DNA from: Chrysoperla carnea
Lineage: Eukaryota > Arthropoda > Insecta > Neuroptera > Chrysopidae
Length of the DNA: 64,000 nucleotides
Assembly: GCF_905475395.1 (NCBI RefSeq)
Contig: NC_058337.1
Location: forward strand, 131,957,960 to 132,021,959
Reading direction: 5' to 3'
This document shows positions 25,459 through 38,245 of this stretch, in pieces (positions within the stretch are counted from its first letter, which is position 1; every line of letters begins with the position of its first letter). Under the pieces are notes generated by a model, which had not been told where the DNA came from, made no database searches, and saw nothing but the letters and a program-made list of their open reading frames with translations. The position numbers were made by a program, and so were the translations under genes.

Positions 25459-25497
25459 GAGTTCTCCATATGCACAATAAATGCATATGGAGAACTC
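25459..25497. repeat. perfect hairpin, 16-bp stem and 7-base loop
   Basis: The stem is gagttctccatatgca with its exact complement, around the loop caataaa. It lies about 380 bp upstream of the ZAD gene start. Function unknown. Confidence 0.7.
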
Positions 25498-27799
25498 CAA
25501 ATGCTATTATTTATTATTTAAGCTAATCAAGTTTTTAAAGTCATTTAGCTCCTGATCAGGCATTCTAGGGGTTAGCTATGCCTCTAATGGAGGCAAATTT
25601 ATTTAAATATTGTGACTGGAATACTTCGATTAACCGTCTGATTAAAATACCCAGGCATTCTATTAGTGAGCCAATGTAATGTGGTCGAATTAGCACGGGC
25701 CTATGAGTTTTTGGTACCTTGCGTTAGCTTTGTGATTGAAATACGCAGGCATTTGGGTTTAATATTGGCGTTCTACGAGTCTTTTTTTGGGGGTATTTTT
25801 TTCTGTAGATAGGTTACTCAAGAATAGAACGATTGGAACATGAATTTCCGAAGACGAAATGTCCGGAATGAAATATACAAGAATAAATCGACATAGAACC
25901 GTTAAGGGAAAATAGGTTTCAAAAATGAAAATTAGATAATTTGGTAAACGATTTTTATTAACTTTGAATGAACAACAAAAGGAACTGAGCAAATAAAGTA
26001 AATAAATAAGTAGGTATTACAAATGGTAGAATTACTTTGCTAATTCATTTTCAAATTTTTTTTAAAGTTTTATTTTTACAATACAATTACAATTTTTATA
26101 ATAGAAAAATTTAACTATTAACAAAGTTTTTTTTGTCTCTTTTGATGTACACCTAACTAAATCTAGCGATTTATCCACCGAGCTACCTCAAAATTTATTT
26201 TACAACATTATTTCTTTATTTCTTGTACTTGAAAGGCTCAGTTACAGTTCATTAAATTTTTAAAAAGAGTAACGAAAAACGTCCAAAGAATAAAATTTTG
26301 TAACAAATCGTGTGACGTAATAACTTTTAGAATTGTATAGAAAAATTTAACAAAAAAATTAATTTTAGTTGATATTTTAAAATATTGGTGTATTCTCAAT
26401 TAAAATAATCAGTTTAATCATTTATGCAGCTACAGAAAAATAGTGAGTTTTCCACTAGAAACATTTACATTTTTGAATAAAAAATAATTATCAGTTTCAA
26501 AAATTTTATTTCTTTTTATCGTACATATTACCGAAAAGAAAATCGACGAGAACGAATTTTAAAAATAATATGCAACTAAAAATAAATCAGCTAAAATAAA
26601 ATAGATGGAGTAACAGTAACTCTGTGTCTAAATATTTTTGGTTTCATAAATATAATTTGGTTTTAAAATATCTTGTAACTGTAACAAGAAAAGAAATAAT
26701 ATTATTGTAATTTAAATTTTGAAATATTTGGTATTATTTTAAAATTGTTGAATTGAATTGGAAGTATGTTTGGAAAAGTTAAAATTAAAATATGTACACT
26801 ATACAGTGTTTCATTAAATTGGCAAATGTTTATGAACTCATCAATAAATGAAATTTTTGGCCACCGTATCATTTAATAAAGGACCCTTCGCAAAATAAAA
26901 TGGAAAAGCATATAAATGGAATCTGATTTTTTATATATGGAGTGTCTCAAAACTATCGTATTAGAAAAGAAAAGCGATATACAGAAGAAGATGAAATTAC
27001 TTATCCAATTATTTTGTGAAGAGTCTTTAAGTCCTTTAAAAGGTTGATATTATTTTTCCAAATAATTCAACATATTTAAAATCACTTGTATTTCGAGCGC
27101 TTGCGCATACTGTTTTTATTTGTTTTTGTTTATACATTATGTTCCCGATTTTGTACTATCTAACGGTTTTCACAATTAAAAGAAAACATATAATTGAACA
27201 CAATTCTAAGAATCTGATAAAATATTTTGTTTTTAAAACAACCTTATAAAAAATGTTTCTCAATATTATGTAGCCAAGTAATCCTAAACGTGAATATTAT
27301 TGCGAATGTATAATTTCTTAGGCAAAATGTTGTCAATTTTATGAATTATCTGTGCTAATATTACACTTTTGATTCTTTCTATTTAAAGTCGGTTGGTTTT
27401 TAACGCAACGCGAATTTTTTAAAAAAACTCGAAACATTACGGACGTTTAAATGATACTTGGAATTACTGGGCTAAGATCGAGAAATGATATTTTGAAACA
27501 AAAAAGCACGCTTTTTGATTATACTATCTTAACGTATAAAATTGTTTTTAAGAGTAGGGGAAGAGGAAGGAAATATTGATAATCCTGTTGGAATGTATTT
27601 ATTGCAATTGTGAAATAAATTGATCGTTGCATTTTGAAATAACACAAAAAATTATTTAAATTATCTGAATTTTAATTAAAATATATTGCAACAAATTTTA
27701 GTCCGGGAGTCAGTCATATATTAGAATAATTTGATTGCATAATATAAAATAAAATGTAACTAAAGATATGCAGACTTATAAATACCATCTGGGTCAAAA

Positions 27800-28040
27800 A
27801 AAGGCGACCTTATATCGCTTCAAAGGGGCCCTATAAGAAAAATTGTTGCGGCTATTACAGGCCAGCCTTTATTTGACGTCCTCTCCGACCTTAAGCCCGT
27901 TGACGCCACCCTGCTACTCTTAAACAGCTAGAAATGATTCATGGAATAGTAGTCCGGGATGAGCCAATCTTTTTCAGGAAACACAACGAACCCTTTGGTC
28001 TAAGTGTCACCCACCCCAGGAGAGATACACTAACCTAACC
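27800..28040 (+). mobile_element. LINE-like 3' fragment
   Basis: It is more GC-rich than its surroundings. One frame gives KIVAAITGQPLFDVLSDL, and the tail shares accctttggtctaagtg with the fragment at 21830-22275 and ends in cactaacctaacc. Degenerate. Confidence 0.45.
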
Positions 28041-29271
28041 TTGCCCAACTACACATTGACGTTTGATTAACCAAATAAAACTAATAAAATTATATTTGAG
28101 ATTAAAGCCAAATACTCAAATATTTGGTTGTCTCCCCACATAGACTAACTATTACTCAAAACCATCAAGTATTCATCACTGACTCCCAGATAATTTTTCT
28201 ATACCAAAATGGCTGAAGCTGTAAAAAACAAATTTTTTTAAATTGAGTCATAACATAAATTAAATTCTAACCGATATTGTTTTGAAATTTTGTTTTTATA
28301 TTTACAAAATTATTTGTTTAGATAGAGGATATGCTGAATTCTTTTTATAAGAAAATATTGCCAATAGTTTGGAAAATAAAGTATATTATTGGGAGCACAT
28401 TTCATCATTTCGATTCGAAGTGAAAAAGTTCAATTAATAATATGTTACTAAAAATAAAACCAGATGCACCCCTGCTGATGAAATGATTTAATAAAAAGAA
28501 AGTTAATTTTTAGAAAGAGGCTAATAAAAAATACTGAACTTCAGGGTGACTTAAATAAAAACTGATAGAAATTTCTTGTTTGTCTAGTTTTTTAAGTATC
28601 AAGATTCATGGATGCGTTAAAAAGAAAGTCGTTTTTAAACCAGGTATAATCTTTTACAACATTTGGTTCCATCGAGTTAGAGAAATCTTAAAGAGACTTT
28701 GTCTTAATCGAATTCTATCATTCCATTTATCCTTCTTTAATATAATTCTTCGATATAGGGCATTAGTTAAATTTAGGGGCACAGCGAACTTACAAATATT
28801 GGAGCTCGATTAGAAATTTAAATTATTTGGAAGTGATTTTTGTGGTTAGAATGTCTTTTTAATTATCAACCTTCTAAATCTGTTTCACATAATTGTTAAA
28901 GTTTAATTCGATTCTAAGCAGTTTGATTTACGAACCCAAATAAACGCAAAGTATTTTTTCTTGTATTTAAAAATCGTAATCAATTGTTTGAAATAATTAA
29001 ACTGTAAATTATTAACACTTAAAATAAAAACAACAACCTTGGTACCCGTTGATAAATTGTACTTAATAATATATAAAATATAAAAACAAAATTCAAATTA
29101 CAATATTTTTTTATATAATTATTATATAATCATATAGATATAACAAAAATCGGACTAGAAATATGTTTTTTTTTTTTTTTTAATTTTATTTATTTTATTT
29201 AATTAATTAATAATATTATTTAAATTGTTTAAAGTGTTTTTTTTGATTGATACCTAAAATAAAAATTAGGA

Positions 29272-32200
29272 TCATTTCCATGCTTGTTTAAGTGCTTTGC
29301 GTGACGCTAAATATCTTGTTATATATGATGCGGCCGTTAAACCTAATAATACTAATGTTATTAAATAATAATCAAAATCGTCTTTTAATACATCAAATGT
29401 TTTTGATGGGGCAACTCTTGTATAGAAAATATCTAAAACAAATGAAAAAACAAAATTTTTTAATTAATAAAAATGTGAACAAATGACCAAGTAAAATGAG
29501 AAAAAAGAGTTTTGAAAAATGGAAGAGCACTTTTCATTTTAGAATTGTACTTCCTTTATAATGCAGCAAGGGCGTCCGTTGCTCCTGGGACATCCTTTAG
29601 ATGCATGTGTGAAGGTAGTATACTCAATTATTTGTAACACTTAATGCATTTGTCATATGCAGGAAAACATAAAATTTCCTTCAGACTTCTCGCTAAAGAA
29701 ATATTAACTTCTAAAATTACGTAGTACGCCATCATTAAAATCTTACCCTACAGAGCTTGCTAACAAGGCTCTAACTTTAGAGGTTGTGACGACTTGCTAT
29801 AATCAAGAAATTCAAAATGACATTGATAATAGGTAAGAAATATGGAATCTGTTGAATCGGTGCTTATTTTCCTCGCGTCTTAAATGGCGAACCCTGTACG
29901 AATATAAATTTCGTTCATGACTTACCTAAACCATATGCAAAAACAAGTGATGTTGATTCAAGACCACTAGGCACTGTTTGTATTCCACGTATTGATGATA
30001 AACTTTGGTTATAATTAAGCATTGCTTCTGATGGGACTGGTAATTCTGGTATATATGGTACAACACCTTCTTCAGGCGGTGTTGATACCGGTCGCCGTGG
30101 ATCTAAAAACATCCATGGCATCTCCAATATACCACCATTACTTAAAGCCACTAAAACACAATAATTAACACATTAGTTAGTAAATTATAACCATGTAGCC
30201 AATTTTTATAAGGCAGCTAATCAGTAAACACGACAAAAATAAGTCAACTATTAATAATATTGAATGATACTTACTTAATATATGTTTACTTGTAATTCCC
30301 TTTTCTGTAATTGTTTCTTTCATTGTTAAAATAGTTGCTGGCATTATGTACGCTTGTCGCTCAATCATTGGTAACTTTGGTGAATTCAATGAACTAAACG
30401 CTGTGCTGTTACTTTGTACTTTACCCTCGTACAATTCTAATGTTGCGATTTCAGTACGTCGCCATTTATCATTAAAATAACAATATGTTAACCAATTCTC
30501 TGAATGTACAATATGAATTGGTCCACGGGCACGTTTATGTGTTACCGAAAATATCACTGAACCGGATACAACATCAATTAAATAGATGCTTAATATTTCT
30601 GCAAAAAAACAAAACCAAAAGCTTATTTATAACCCCTTTTCTAGACGTTGACATCTTTTAAGGATGTACAAGCGTCAGGGCAGTTTATATCAATTCTGAA
30701 AATTTTAGGGGTTGGGGGGGGGGTTGTTGCCGAATTATTTAAATAAATAAATGACTTCAAAAGTTGGTATATTTAACATTGGTCTTATGGGAAAACGGTA
30801 GATGGATGATATGTTTTCATAGATTTCTCCAAAACTAGTTAATGAAAATTTAAAAAATCTATTTACAAGTCTAAACTTGCCTTGGCACTCGTATTACCTT
30901 AATGACTCGCAAAAACCGCGTACTAGATATTTGTAGTTTTTGGGCTTTAAAATTATTAAATACTTACGTCTATGAACTGGATCCATAGCTTGTGTTGCAA
31001 TCGCCACTAAATTGGGATTAATATATTTAAATAATACAGAACGATCAGCTAAAACACGACCTTGCGAATGTACCCGTTCCAATGGATTTTTAACTACTAC
31101 ATCAATTATTTGTTGACCACGTCCACTTAGTTTTAATCTCCATGTTTGTGTTGCTTTTAATTCCTGAAAATAAACCCTTTTTTTTTACTTCCAATAAAAT
31201 GACACAATAGAAGGAATTTCCCTAAGGAAACAATCCTCTGACAATTCCTAATTAGGAATTATACTTACATTTAAAGAATTAAATGCTACAGAATATCCTG
31301 AAACTAAACCAGTAGAATAATCAGCACTAAACAAATAAATTTGTTTTAACATTTTTCGAACCACTGGTATGGCTGACTCTGGTGTTATATGAACATTATT
31401 ATTTTCATCCAATAATAAAATACCACGTAACGCATTATTGTCACCTTCTGGTAACAACATTAATTGTTTTAGACGATAGCCTAATCTTATTGGACCAATA
31501 CCATTTATTGGTAATCCTGTTATTGGATTAAATGTAAAAATAACACCTTCATTTGTTGCCTAGAAAAATGGAAAATGAATTATTTTAAATTTCTATTTGA
31601 TCTATAGCTGATGAATTTTCTTCTAAATATAAACTAATAAACCCCCCTATGGTCTAAGTTTGTCTCACCCCAACACAACCACTCTAACCTAACCTAGCTA
31701 AGAGCCTGGTAATAACTGAATATGAAGTATTTTTATAACTTACTTGATCTCTGGCGAGTAACGTGCATTGAGCTGGATGTGGAAAATGTCTTGTTGTACG
31801 CTGAACAAATAATGGATAACTTTGTTTATCACCTAACGTAAACGGTTTAATATTCTCCAACCGTTGTTGCCAAATAATGTCACCATTTTTATTATCTATT
31901 CCAAATACCTACGATATAATAATCTATGATAAGTTTGATCACTTTAGACCTAACTATTGTTCGTATAAAATTATGAAGCATTGACTTGTTAACAGTTTAA
32001 CAGAAACACTTACTTTTCCGATACGTGTAGCTACAACAATCATTTTATGCAAACCAAATTCATCACGCACTAGACCAGCAGCTTGATTTTTGGATTGTGG
32101 TGCAGTAATTCCAAATACCGTCAACAGTAGTGCTTGTAATTGACTGATTTGGCTTGTCAAACGTCTTTGTAACATGTCAAAAATATTTGCTAAAAAAAAT

Positions 32201-35200
32201 AACGAAAATTTTATAAAAATTTATGCTATGGTTATTTCTGGCCACATGAAACAAAATCACAAAAGTGCAAATGATACAATACAAAGAAATAGACTATACG
32301 AAACCAGAGTTTAGAGTATAAACTTTAGACAGACTGTAATAATCCTTTATGTTTTTTGGAGTTCTTTTCTTGCTATAGTTGTATAGCTAGAGGCATAAGG
32401 CCCTAGACATTCTAAGCCGCCTTTTTATATAGAAATATAAATATATATACATCGACGAGTTTCAATAACGATTTTTAAAGTCAAAATCAACAGTTTGAAT
32501 GTATGAATGATACTTCAATTACGACAAAAATATGATATTTTTGAAATATTTACGGGATGTCATTTAAATGTTGTCGCCTAGGCATAGACCTCACGGTGCT
32601 AAGCTTAAATCCGCCACAACTCCTGGGTAAAATTAGTCAAAGAATTTATTTATTAGAAAAAAATTTAAATAATAATTCTTGGCGCGCATGAAATAGTCAA
32701 GGTTTTAAATATTTTCTACCAATGGACTCTTAAGATCTTATAAAAAAAAAACCATGCCAATATCAAAAAATGCACACGAAAAAGTTATTTACAAAAAAAA
32801 AAAGAAAAAAAAAAGAAAGTATAAATAATCTAAGAAACAAAATTAAACTTGGTCTCAAATTTAGCATTCATTTTCACAAGCATTATAACTTACTTGAAAT
32901 TAATCCTAAACTATTTGCTATAAAAACAGAAATAAAAATTACATGTTTATTTTTTTTAAAACTTGGATCATCTTGTATTAAATATATTAGAGAAAAAAAA
33001 TTACTTACTATTGGCTTTATTATCGAATTCCTTTTCAATAGAAGCATCTAGATCAGAAACAGGCAAATCTAATAGATCCACAGAAATAATATTAGCTAAG
33101 GATTCTTCTCGAGTCCATATTATTTTACCTAAAATAAAAACAAATCAATAAGAAGAAAATTTACAAAATTAATCCCTTTACTCGTCAATCCATCGTATGT
33201 TTAAATCAAAGTTGCAAAATCAAAATTAAACATCGAACTATTTTAGGGTCCATGTTTATGACATACTGTTTAAAAAAATTCCCTTTTATGGCTGGGAAAG
33301 TGTGACCTGAGCTATGGAGCATTACTGTTTCAAAAATTTTCTAAAGAGTAATGAATTAGATGATTTTAAATATACGACAAGGCCGCACTTCGGGTCCATG
33401 TGGCGTCAAAATTGCAATCTATTATAGTCTATGCTTCGAGGAACTTAGCCGTTTTGTACTGAATAACACAGTCAGGCTAACCTATGTATCGCGTCACTGT
33501 CATTCCCATAGCAAGATGCTCTATAATTTACCGAATCAAGGAATGGCTACGATAAGCTAATCTTAATTACTAGGAAATTGCGCAGGACACGCGACAGGCC
33601 AAACCACAGCTTGACCATTCGACTGTGCCCGCCTGAAACTCACTAGAGTAGAAGGGTGATACGACTCTTGACAGGACACTGTTGAATGAACTAACACCTC
33701 CATAACATGGGGAATGGGGATCTCTGATGATCTCACTTGTACAGTCTGTATGGAGGACGATGAAACTTCTATTCATGTTAATTGAACCTGTAGAAACTAG
33801 CAGAGCGTCATGTTATAAATGTTTATGTTTGACACCTTGGATCCATCGGTTCTGGGAGCAATCTCGGCAAAAAGTGGGCTTTCTTCGCGACATCGGCAGA
33901 ATTCTATAGCTTCATCTGCTTAAAATAGCATTTCTTACCCGGAGACGTCTTGCTTTCGGGTGATAGGTTGTTCTCAAGAAAGGCAATAACTCCTGGGTCT
34001 AGGTACTAGGGACCCATTTTCGGTAACCTTCTTATGTATTATTATTATTATTATACATACAACAAAGCAGACTTTTTGAATTGAAAAATATCTTACCTCC
34101 ATTTTGTAACAAAACCATAGCTTCATCTTCTGTACTTAAGAAAAATCGACACACAACTCCCTTATCTTTACGTGTACTACAAAACGACGAAGATAATATT
34201 GGCACACCTTGTGTTTTTGGATATGCAATTTTACTACTCAATTCATCAATCGGTGAAAAATCACTCAACAGAGTTCCACTAATTTCCAATAATTCTGGTG
34301 TTCGTAAATTCGCTTGTAACAAGCAATAATCATCACCGTATGGCATAACTAAGAAATTTTGATGACCATGAATTTCATCATTTAATAGTTGAATCCGTTG
34401 TTCGGTGATTTTAATAAATTTATGTACGGGTCCTTGTTTTAATATAACAATTGGTAATGGACCATTCACGCTGATTAACTCCACATTTTCGGTATTTTCG
34501 AATGCATCCACCAAGGGGAATGTGTATACTAGATTGGATTCGGATACAACATCCACGGATATTATTTTTTGGGAGTTTAGACAAATGTAGTGTGGATTTG
34601 ATAAAATGCATCTAGAAACAAATCAATTTATTACTATAAAATCTTCTGTGATTATAATAGGGGAGCCCAAGAGGAGATTTCTGTAGTAACTCGAGCGCGT
34701 CAGATTAACATATGAGGGGCTTTACATAGGTGAATAGGTCAATAGGGAATATTCATGTATTTTTTTATATTTTTAATTCATTGTTTACACCGTTATAACA
34801 AAGTAAAAAATATAAATACTGCTTAAAAATGCTGTATTGAAGTGTAAAAAAATATTTAAAATACATTATAATTTTGAGATATTTAAACGCAGTTTTTTGG
34901 TGCTCTCTGTTGATGACGTATAAGTACGTGATCTGTCAATTGGTGACAGTTCAATGTATAATTTACACTTTAAAAAAATGAATTTACAACACAGAATTTA
35001 CACTCGTTAATATTAAGTTTTCTAATAAAAAGCCATAGAATAGTATAATTTAATGAAATACCATATAAAATGTAGGTAATTAATATCATACAGTACGTCA
35101 ACAAATTTGACAAGTCCGTACTATGATGTCACGTCCGTATAAAAATTTGAATTTCCATTTTAGAAATTTTTAAATGCCCTCACTGAATTTGTACTTTTAT

Positions 35201-37070
35201 TAATTAATTTTAAGTAATTAAAAAGATATTAATTACGAAAATAATGGTTTAGTTGAAATGTCCAGTCATCAAAGTTATGGAAGAAAAATATTTCAACCAA
35301 ATTTAAATTTCATGAATATTCCCTATTCTGACCAAAATCAAAGATTTTCTAGTTAAAATTGATACAGAATATATCGATAAAGACTCAGATCTTCAAAATA
35401 AAATTAGAGACCCAGTATTTTTTAGCATAAAAATTCTCTGACTTTTCCAGAATCTAAAAATTCCTTGATATCAAATCAAATTTATGAATTTTTGAGAATG
35501 GAATGAATTAATTATTCTTCTCTCTTGAAAAAGTTCAATTTTCAAATGCTTACTTTGATGAATCTGATATCCATGGTGCTTGTATTCGGGCTGAACTACC
35601 ACGATTCTGTCCTGTTCGTGTATTATACGATGTTACTTCCAAATATGAATCTTGACCCGTTGTTTTTGCAACAACTTGATAAAGACGTCCATGTGAAATT
35701 AACCAATCAACTTGTTTCACATCCGTACTTTTTGCTAACGTGAATGTCCATTCCCATAATAAACCACCGGAAATTGGTTCCCATCCTCGTACTAGATACG
35801 GACCGGATAGTGAGAATGCGGATATGGTAATAACTTCACTATCTACATGCAAGAAATCAATTTGACTTCGATTTGCACTTTCTAATACTTGTCGCCAGAT
35901 TATTTGACCTAAAAACAGAACATTAAGTTTTGAATTTTTAAAAAACAATTTTTTTCTCCTTTTTTTTAACCAACGAATCAAAAAGAGGGCTGTTATAACT
36001 TTGACCACTATACGTGTGTGTCTGTCTGTCTGCCTGCGGCATCGTAACTCCTAAACGAATGAACCTATTTGATTTTTTTTTCTTTTGTTTGAAAGTTAAT
36101 TTAATGGAGAGTGTTCTCAACTATGTTTTAAGAGCGAGTTTAGGGTTCCGTACCCAAAACAACTAAAAAAGAGGCGATTATCATCAAAATCGGTTCAGTT
36201 TGGAGTAAAGTAAAAAATAATTTAATGGAAAGTGTTCTAAGCTATGTATCAAATACAAGTTTAGGGTTCCGTACCCGAAAAAATTGTCGAAGGTTTTTTT
36301 AATTTTGTAAATTTTACTTGTTAAAAAATTTCCCCAGGAAATTCAATCCAAACATCCAGTTTTCGAAAATTTGTGATTAGGTTTTTGTACTTTTATGTGA
36401 ATTTGTTTCTACAAAACTACTTAGGCCTGTACAAAATTAATTTGCCCAAAAATATAAAGAGATGTGTCTACAACAGGTAATTCATCGCTCCTTTAAACAG
36501 AACTACCGAACCCTAGTTGCCATCATTTTAACAAATCCGCAAAAATTTTTGAACGCATTTCGCTAATTAAATCTCACCTTGATTTTATAAACTTCCCGTT
36601 ATCTTAAAAAAAACAAAACATTCCTCGAAAATTGTATATCACCGAGGGCAGAGAGGCTCCGAACAAAAACTAAGCGTACAAAAAATCATAATTTCCTAGT
36701 TTGACCCATTTAAAAATTTAAGTTAATTATTTTTAGGTACCTGTTTTCAAGTGCAATGCAGCGACTACATTTTCCTCGGTAACAACAATAATACGTTTCG
36801 CTGTTGAAACTGTATCAAATTGTGATAATTTTAATTTTCCAACATAATTTTGTTTCCTGAAAATTTAAAAATATAATTTTTATTTACATTTTGGATATTT
36901 ATTTTGGGTAATGTATGTAAAAAAAAAAGATAGGTTGGTAATAAAACAGAATTGTTAATTAATCATGCTCACCAATCAAATTTTCCAATTTGATCCTCAA
37001 ACAAACACACAGATAAATTAAATAATCCAAATAATATAAATAAATATTGAAAAAATTGTAAGTCTGTCAT
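29272..37070 (-). CDS. EMC1: ER membrane protein complex subunit 1
   Basis: Twelve exons on the minus strand: 37070-36973, 36856-36741, 35908-35554, 34611-34097, 33128-33009, 32189-32014, 31908-31744, 31559-31269, 31163-30968, 30598-30275, 30150-29926, 29432-29272. All phases join; the product is 913 residues (human 993). An N-terminal signal peptide (MTDLQFFQYLFILFGLFNLS) precedes EDQIGKFDWKQNYVGKL, matching EMC1's EDQVGKFDWRQQYVGKV. Next is the PQQ-like beta-propeller lumenal region. The C-terminal DUF1620 part has LADRSVLFKYINPNL, ARGPIHIVHSENW and the LDPRRP motif. A single membrane span (YYLITLVLLGLTAASYI) lies near the end. EMC1 is the large scaffold of the EMC insertase, which inserts tail-anchored and multipass proteins in the ER. 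Introns hold a MITE, a LINE tail and a SINE-like tail. Confidence 0.95.
31640..31700 (+). repeat. short LINE-like 3' tail (EMC1 intron 7)
   Basis: It contains tatggtctaagtttgtctca and ends cactctaacctaacc, like the end of 27800-28040. Very short; antisense to EMC1. Confidence 0.4.
33380..34030 (+). mobile_element. LINE C-terminal and 3' fragment, R1/Jockey-like (EMC1 intron 4)
   Basis: Readable pieces include CTVCMEDDETSIHVN, the C-terminal zinc-knuckle-like motif of R1/Jockey ORF2, and the final LGFLRDIGRIL-like end (seen as VGFLRDIGRIL before the stop at about 33909). A (att)n-type tract follows the 3' end near 34040. Only the last several hundred bases are present and the frame is broken. 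It is antisense to EMC1. Confidence 0.7.
34745..35323. mobile_element. MITE with GGGAATATTCATG termini, copy 2 (EMC1 intron 3)
   Basis: TA-flanked (34743-34744, 35324-35325), about 579 bp, and the inverse of 796-1382. The two copies differ by scattered substitutions and a few small indels. Confidence 0.8.
35950..36330 (-). repeat. SINE/MITE-like tail with repeated AGGGTTCCGTACCC (EMC1 intron 2)
   Basis: Contains the inverse of the motif seen at 13845-13915 (gtgtgtctgtctgtctgcc), followed by two direct copies of a block ending gtttagggttccgtaccc (about 36130 and 36260). Confidence 0.5.
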
Positions 37071-37570
37071 AAAACTAAAATTATTTCCTTTTAATCGCCA
37101 CCGTGACAACTCCATTATTACGATCAGCCGGTGGTACTTTGGTGTACATTCAACAAACAGGGATTTTTTTATTTACTAATTTATATCAATCTTCATATCG
37201 TACCTGTATTCATAGGTGTTCATATGTAAGTTGATCATAGACTTACAAAATACATTTTTGAAGTAAATATAATAGACCTATAAACTACAACCACGGATCT
37301 AGTAATTATAGTAGGGATGTATTATAAAGTCCTACTTTAGACGAGGGGAGCGTATCACTTAGGGGGGGAAGCAATGTGCCTACTTTTGATTGGCTGCGGC
37401 TCTCATTTGCGGGAAATTCTAATAGAACGATAATATTTCGTGTGTTTTAGATTTTAATATTTCTATATCTATGGTTTTAGATTGCCTCAAGCAATATACC
37501 TACTTTTGATTGGCTGCGGTTGTTCGCACTCTCAATTGCGGGAAAATTTAAATGAGTAGCGAATTCTGCG
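37071..37570 (-). promoter_or_regulatory. EMC1 upstream region with a short tandem repeat
   Basis: Holds the EMC1 promoter by position. Two copies of a block starting acttttgattggctgcgg (about 37381 and 37500, period 119) lie just left of the segmental-duplication border. Each block has an ATTGG box (CCAAT on the EMC1 strand). Confidence 0.45.
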
Positions 37571-38245
37571 TGTGTTGTAGATTGGTCCGAGCAAAAAATC
37601 TTTCTATTTAAAGTAAAATCTTTTACCCTAAAGAAAAAAATGTATTTTTTTTTTTAAATACAATTTAGAAATTAATTACAAATATAATATTTTTAACTAA
37701 TTACCCTTGGATGAAGGAATATAACTTTAATATTCCTATGACCGACTAATTACCTAAAGAATACATCGTAAATATATCGTAAAAATTTAAAAATAAAACT
37801 TCACGTATTTAAATTAAGATTAGAATCACGGGTACATAATTCAAGTCATAAATTAGGTAAAAGTTCAGTTTAAGCACTTTTTCTTAAAAATCATCCTAGA
37901 ACATCAGGAAAAATAAACATTTTCAAGCATTTTTTACGTAGATTACGAATCCGTATGCGGAGATACCGAAAAACTTACAGTTTTTCTTTAATTCAGGAAA
38001 ATATGCTTTTTGAAAATATGAATTTTCTTGGTTAATACAAGTTATATTTCAAGCCTAAAATGGAATATATGGGCTAAATTAATTAAACATATGTTTTTAT
38101 TTACCTTATTTATTATTAAATATGTTAAAATTATACAAAAATTATAAAAATATATTCAATAAAATAATATTTTTAAATATTTATGTATTAAGTAGGTAAC
38201 ATTAAATTTTTGTGCGAGTAAATTTTTTATAACAAACGCTTTTCT

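Larger units (their letters stand above)
25083..29271. other. intergenic, upstream of ZAD gene to EMC1 3' end
   Basis: No gene recognised in 4.2 kb. It includes a perfect 16-bp hairpin (25459-25497) and a LINE-like fragment (27800-28040). Several TTTATT motifs near 29183-29200 could serve as EMC1 poly(A) signals on the minus strand. Confidence 0.5.

Noticed and set aside
32770-33151. Plus-strand open frames antisense to EMC1
   Set aside because: They overlap EMC1 exon 5 and low-complexity lysine-rich AT sequence; no features of a gene.
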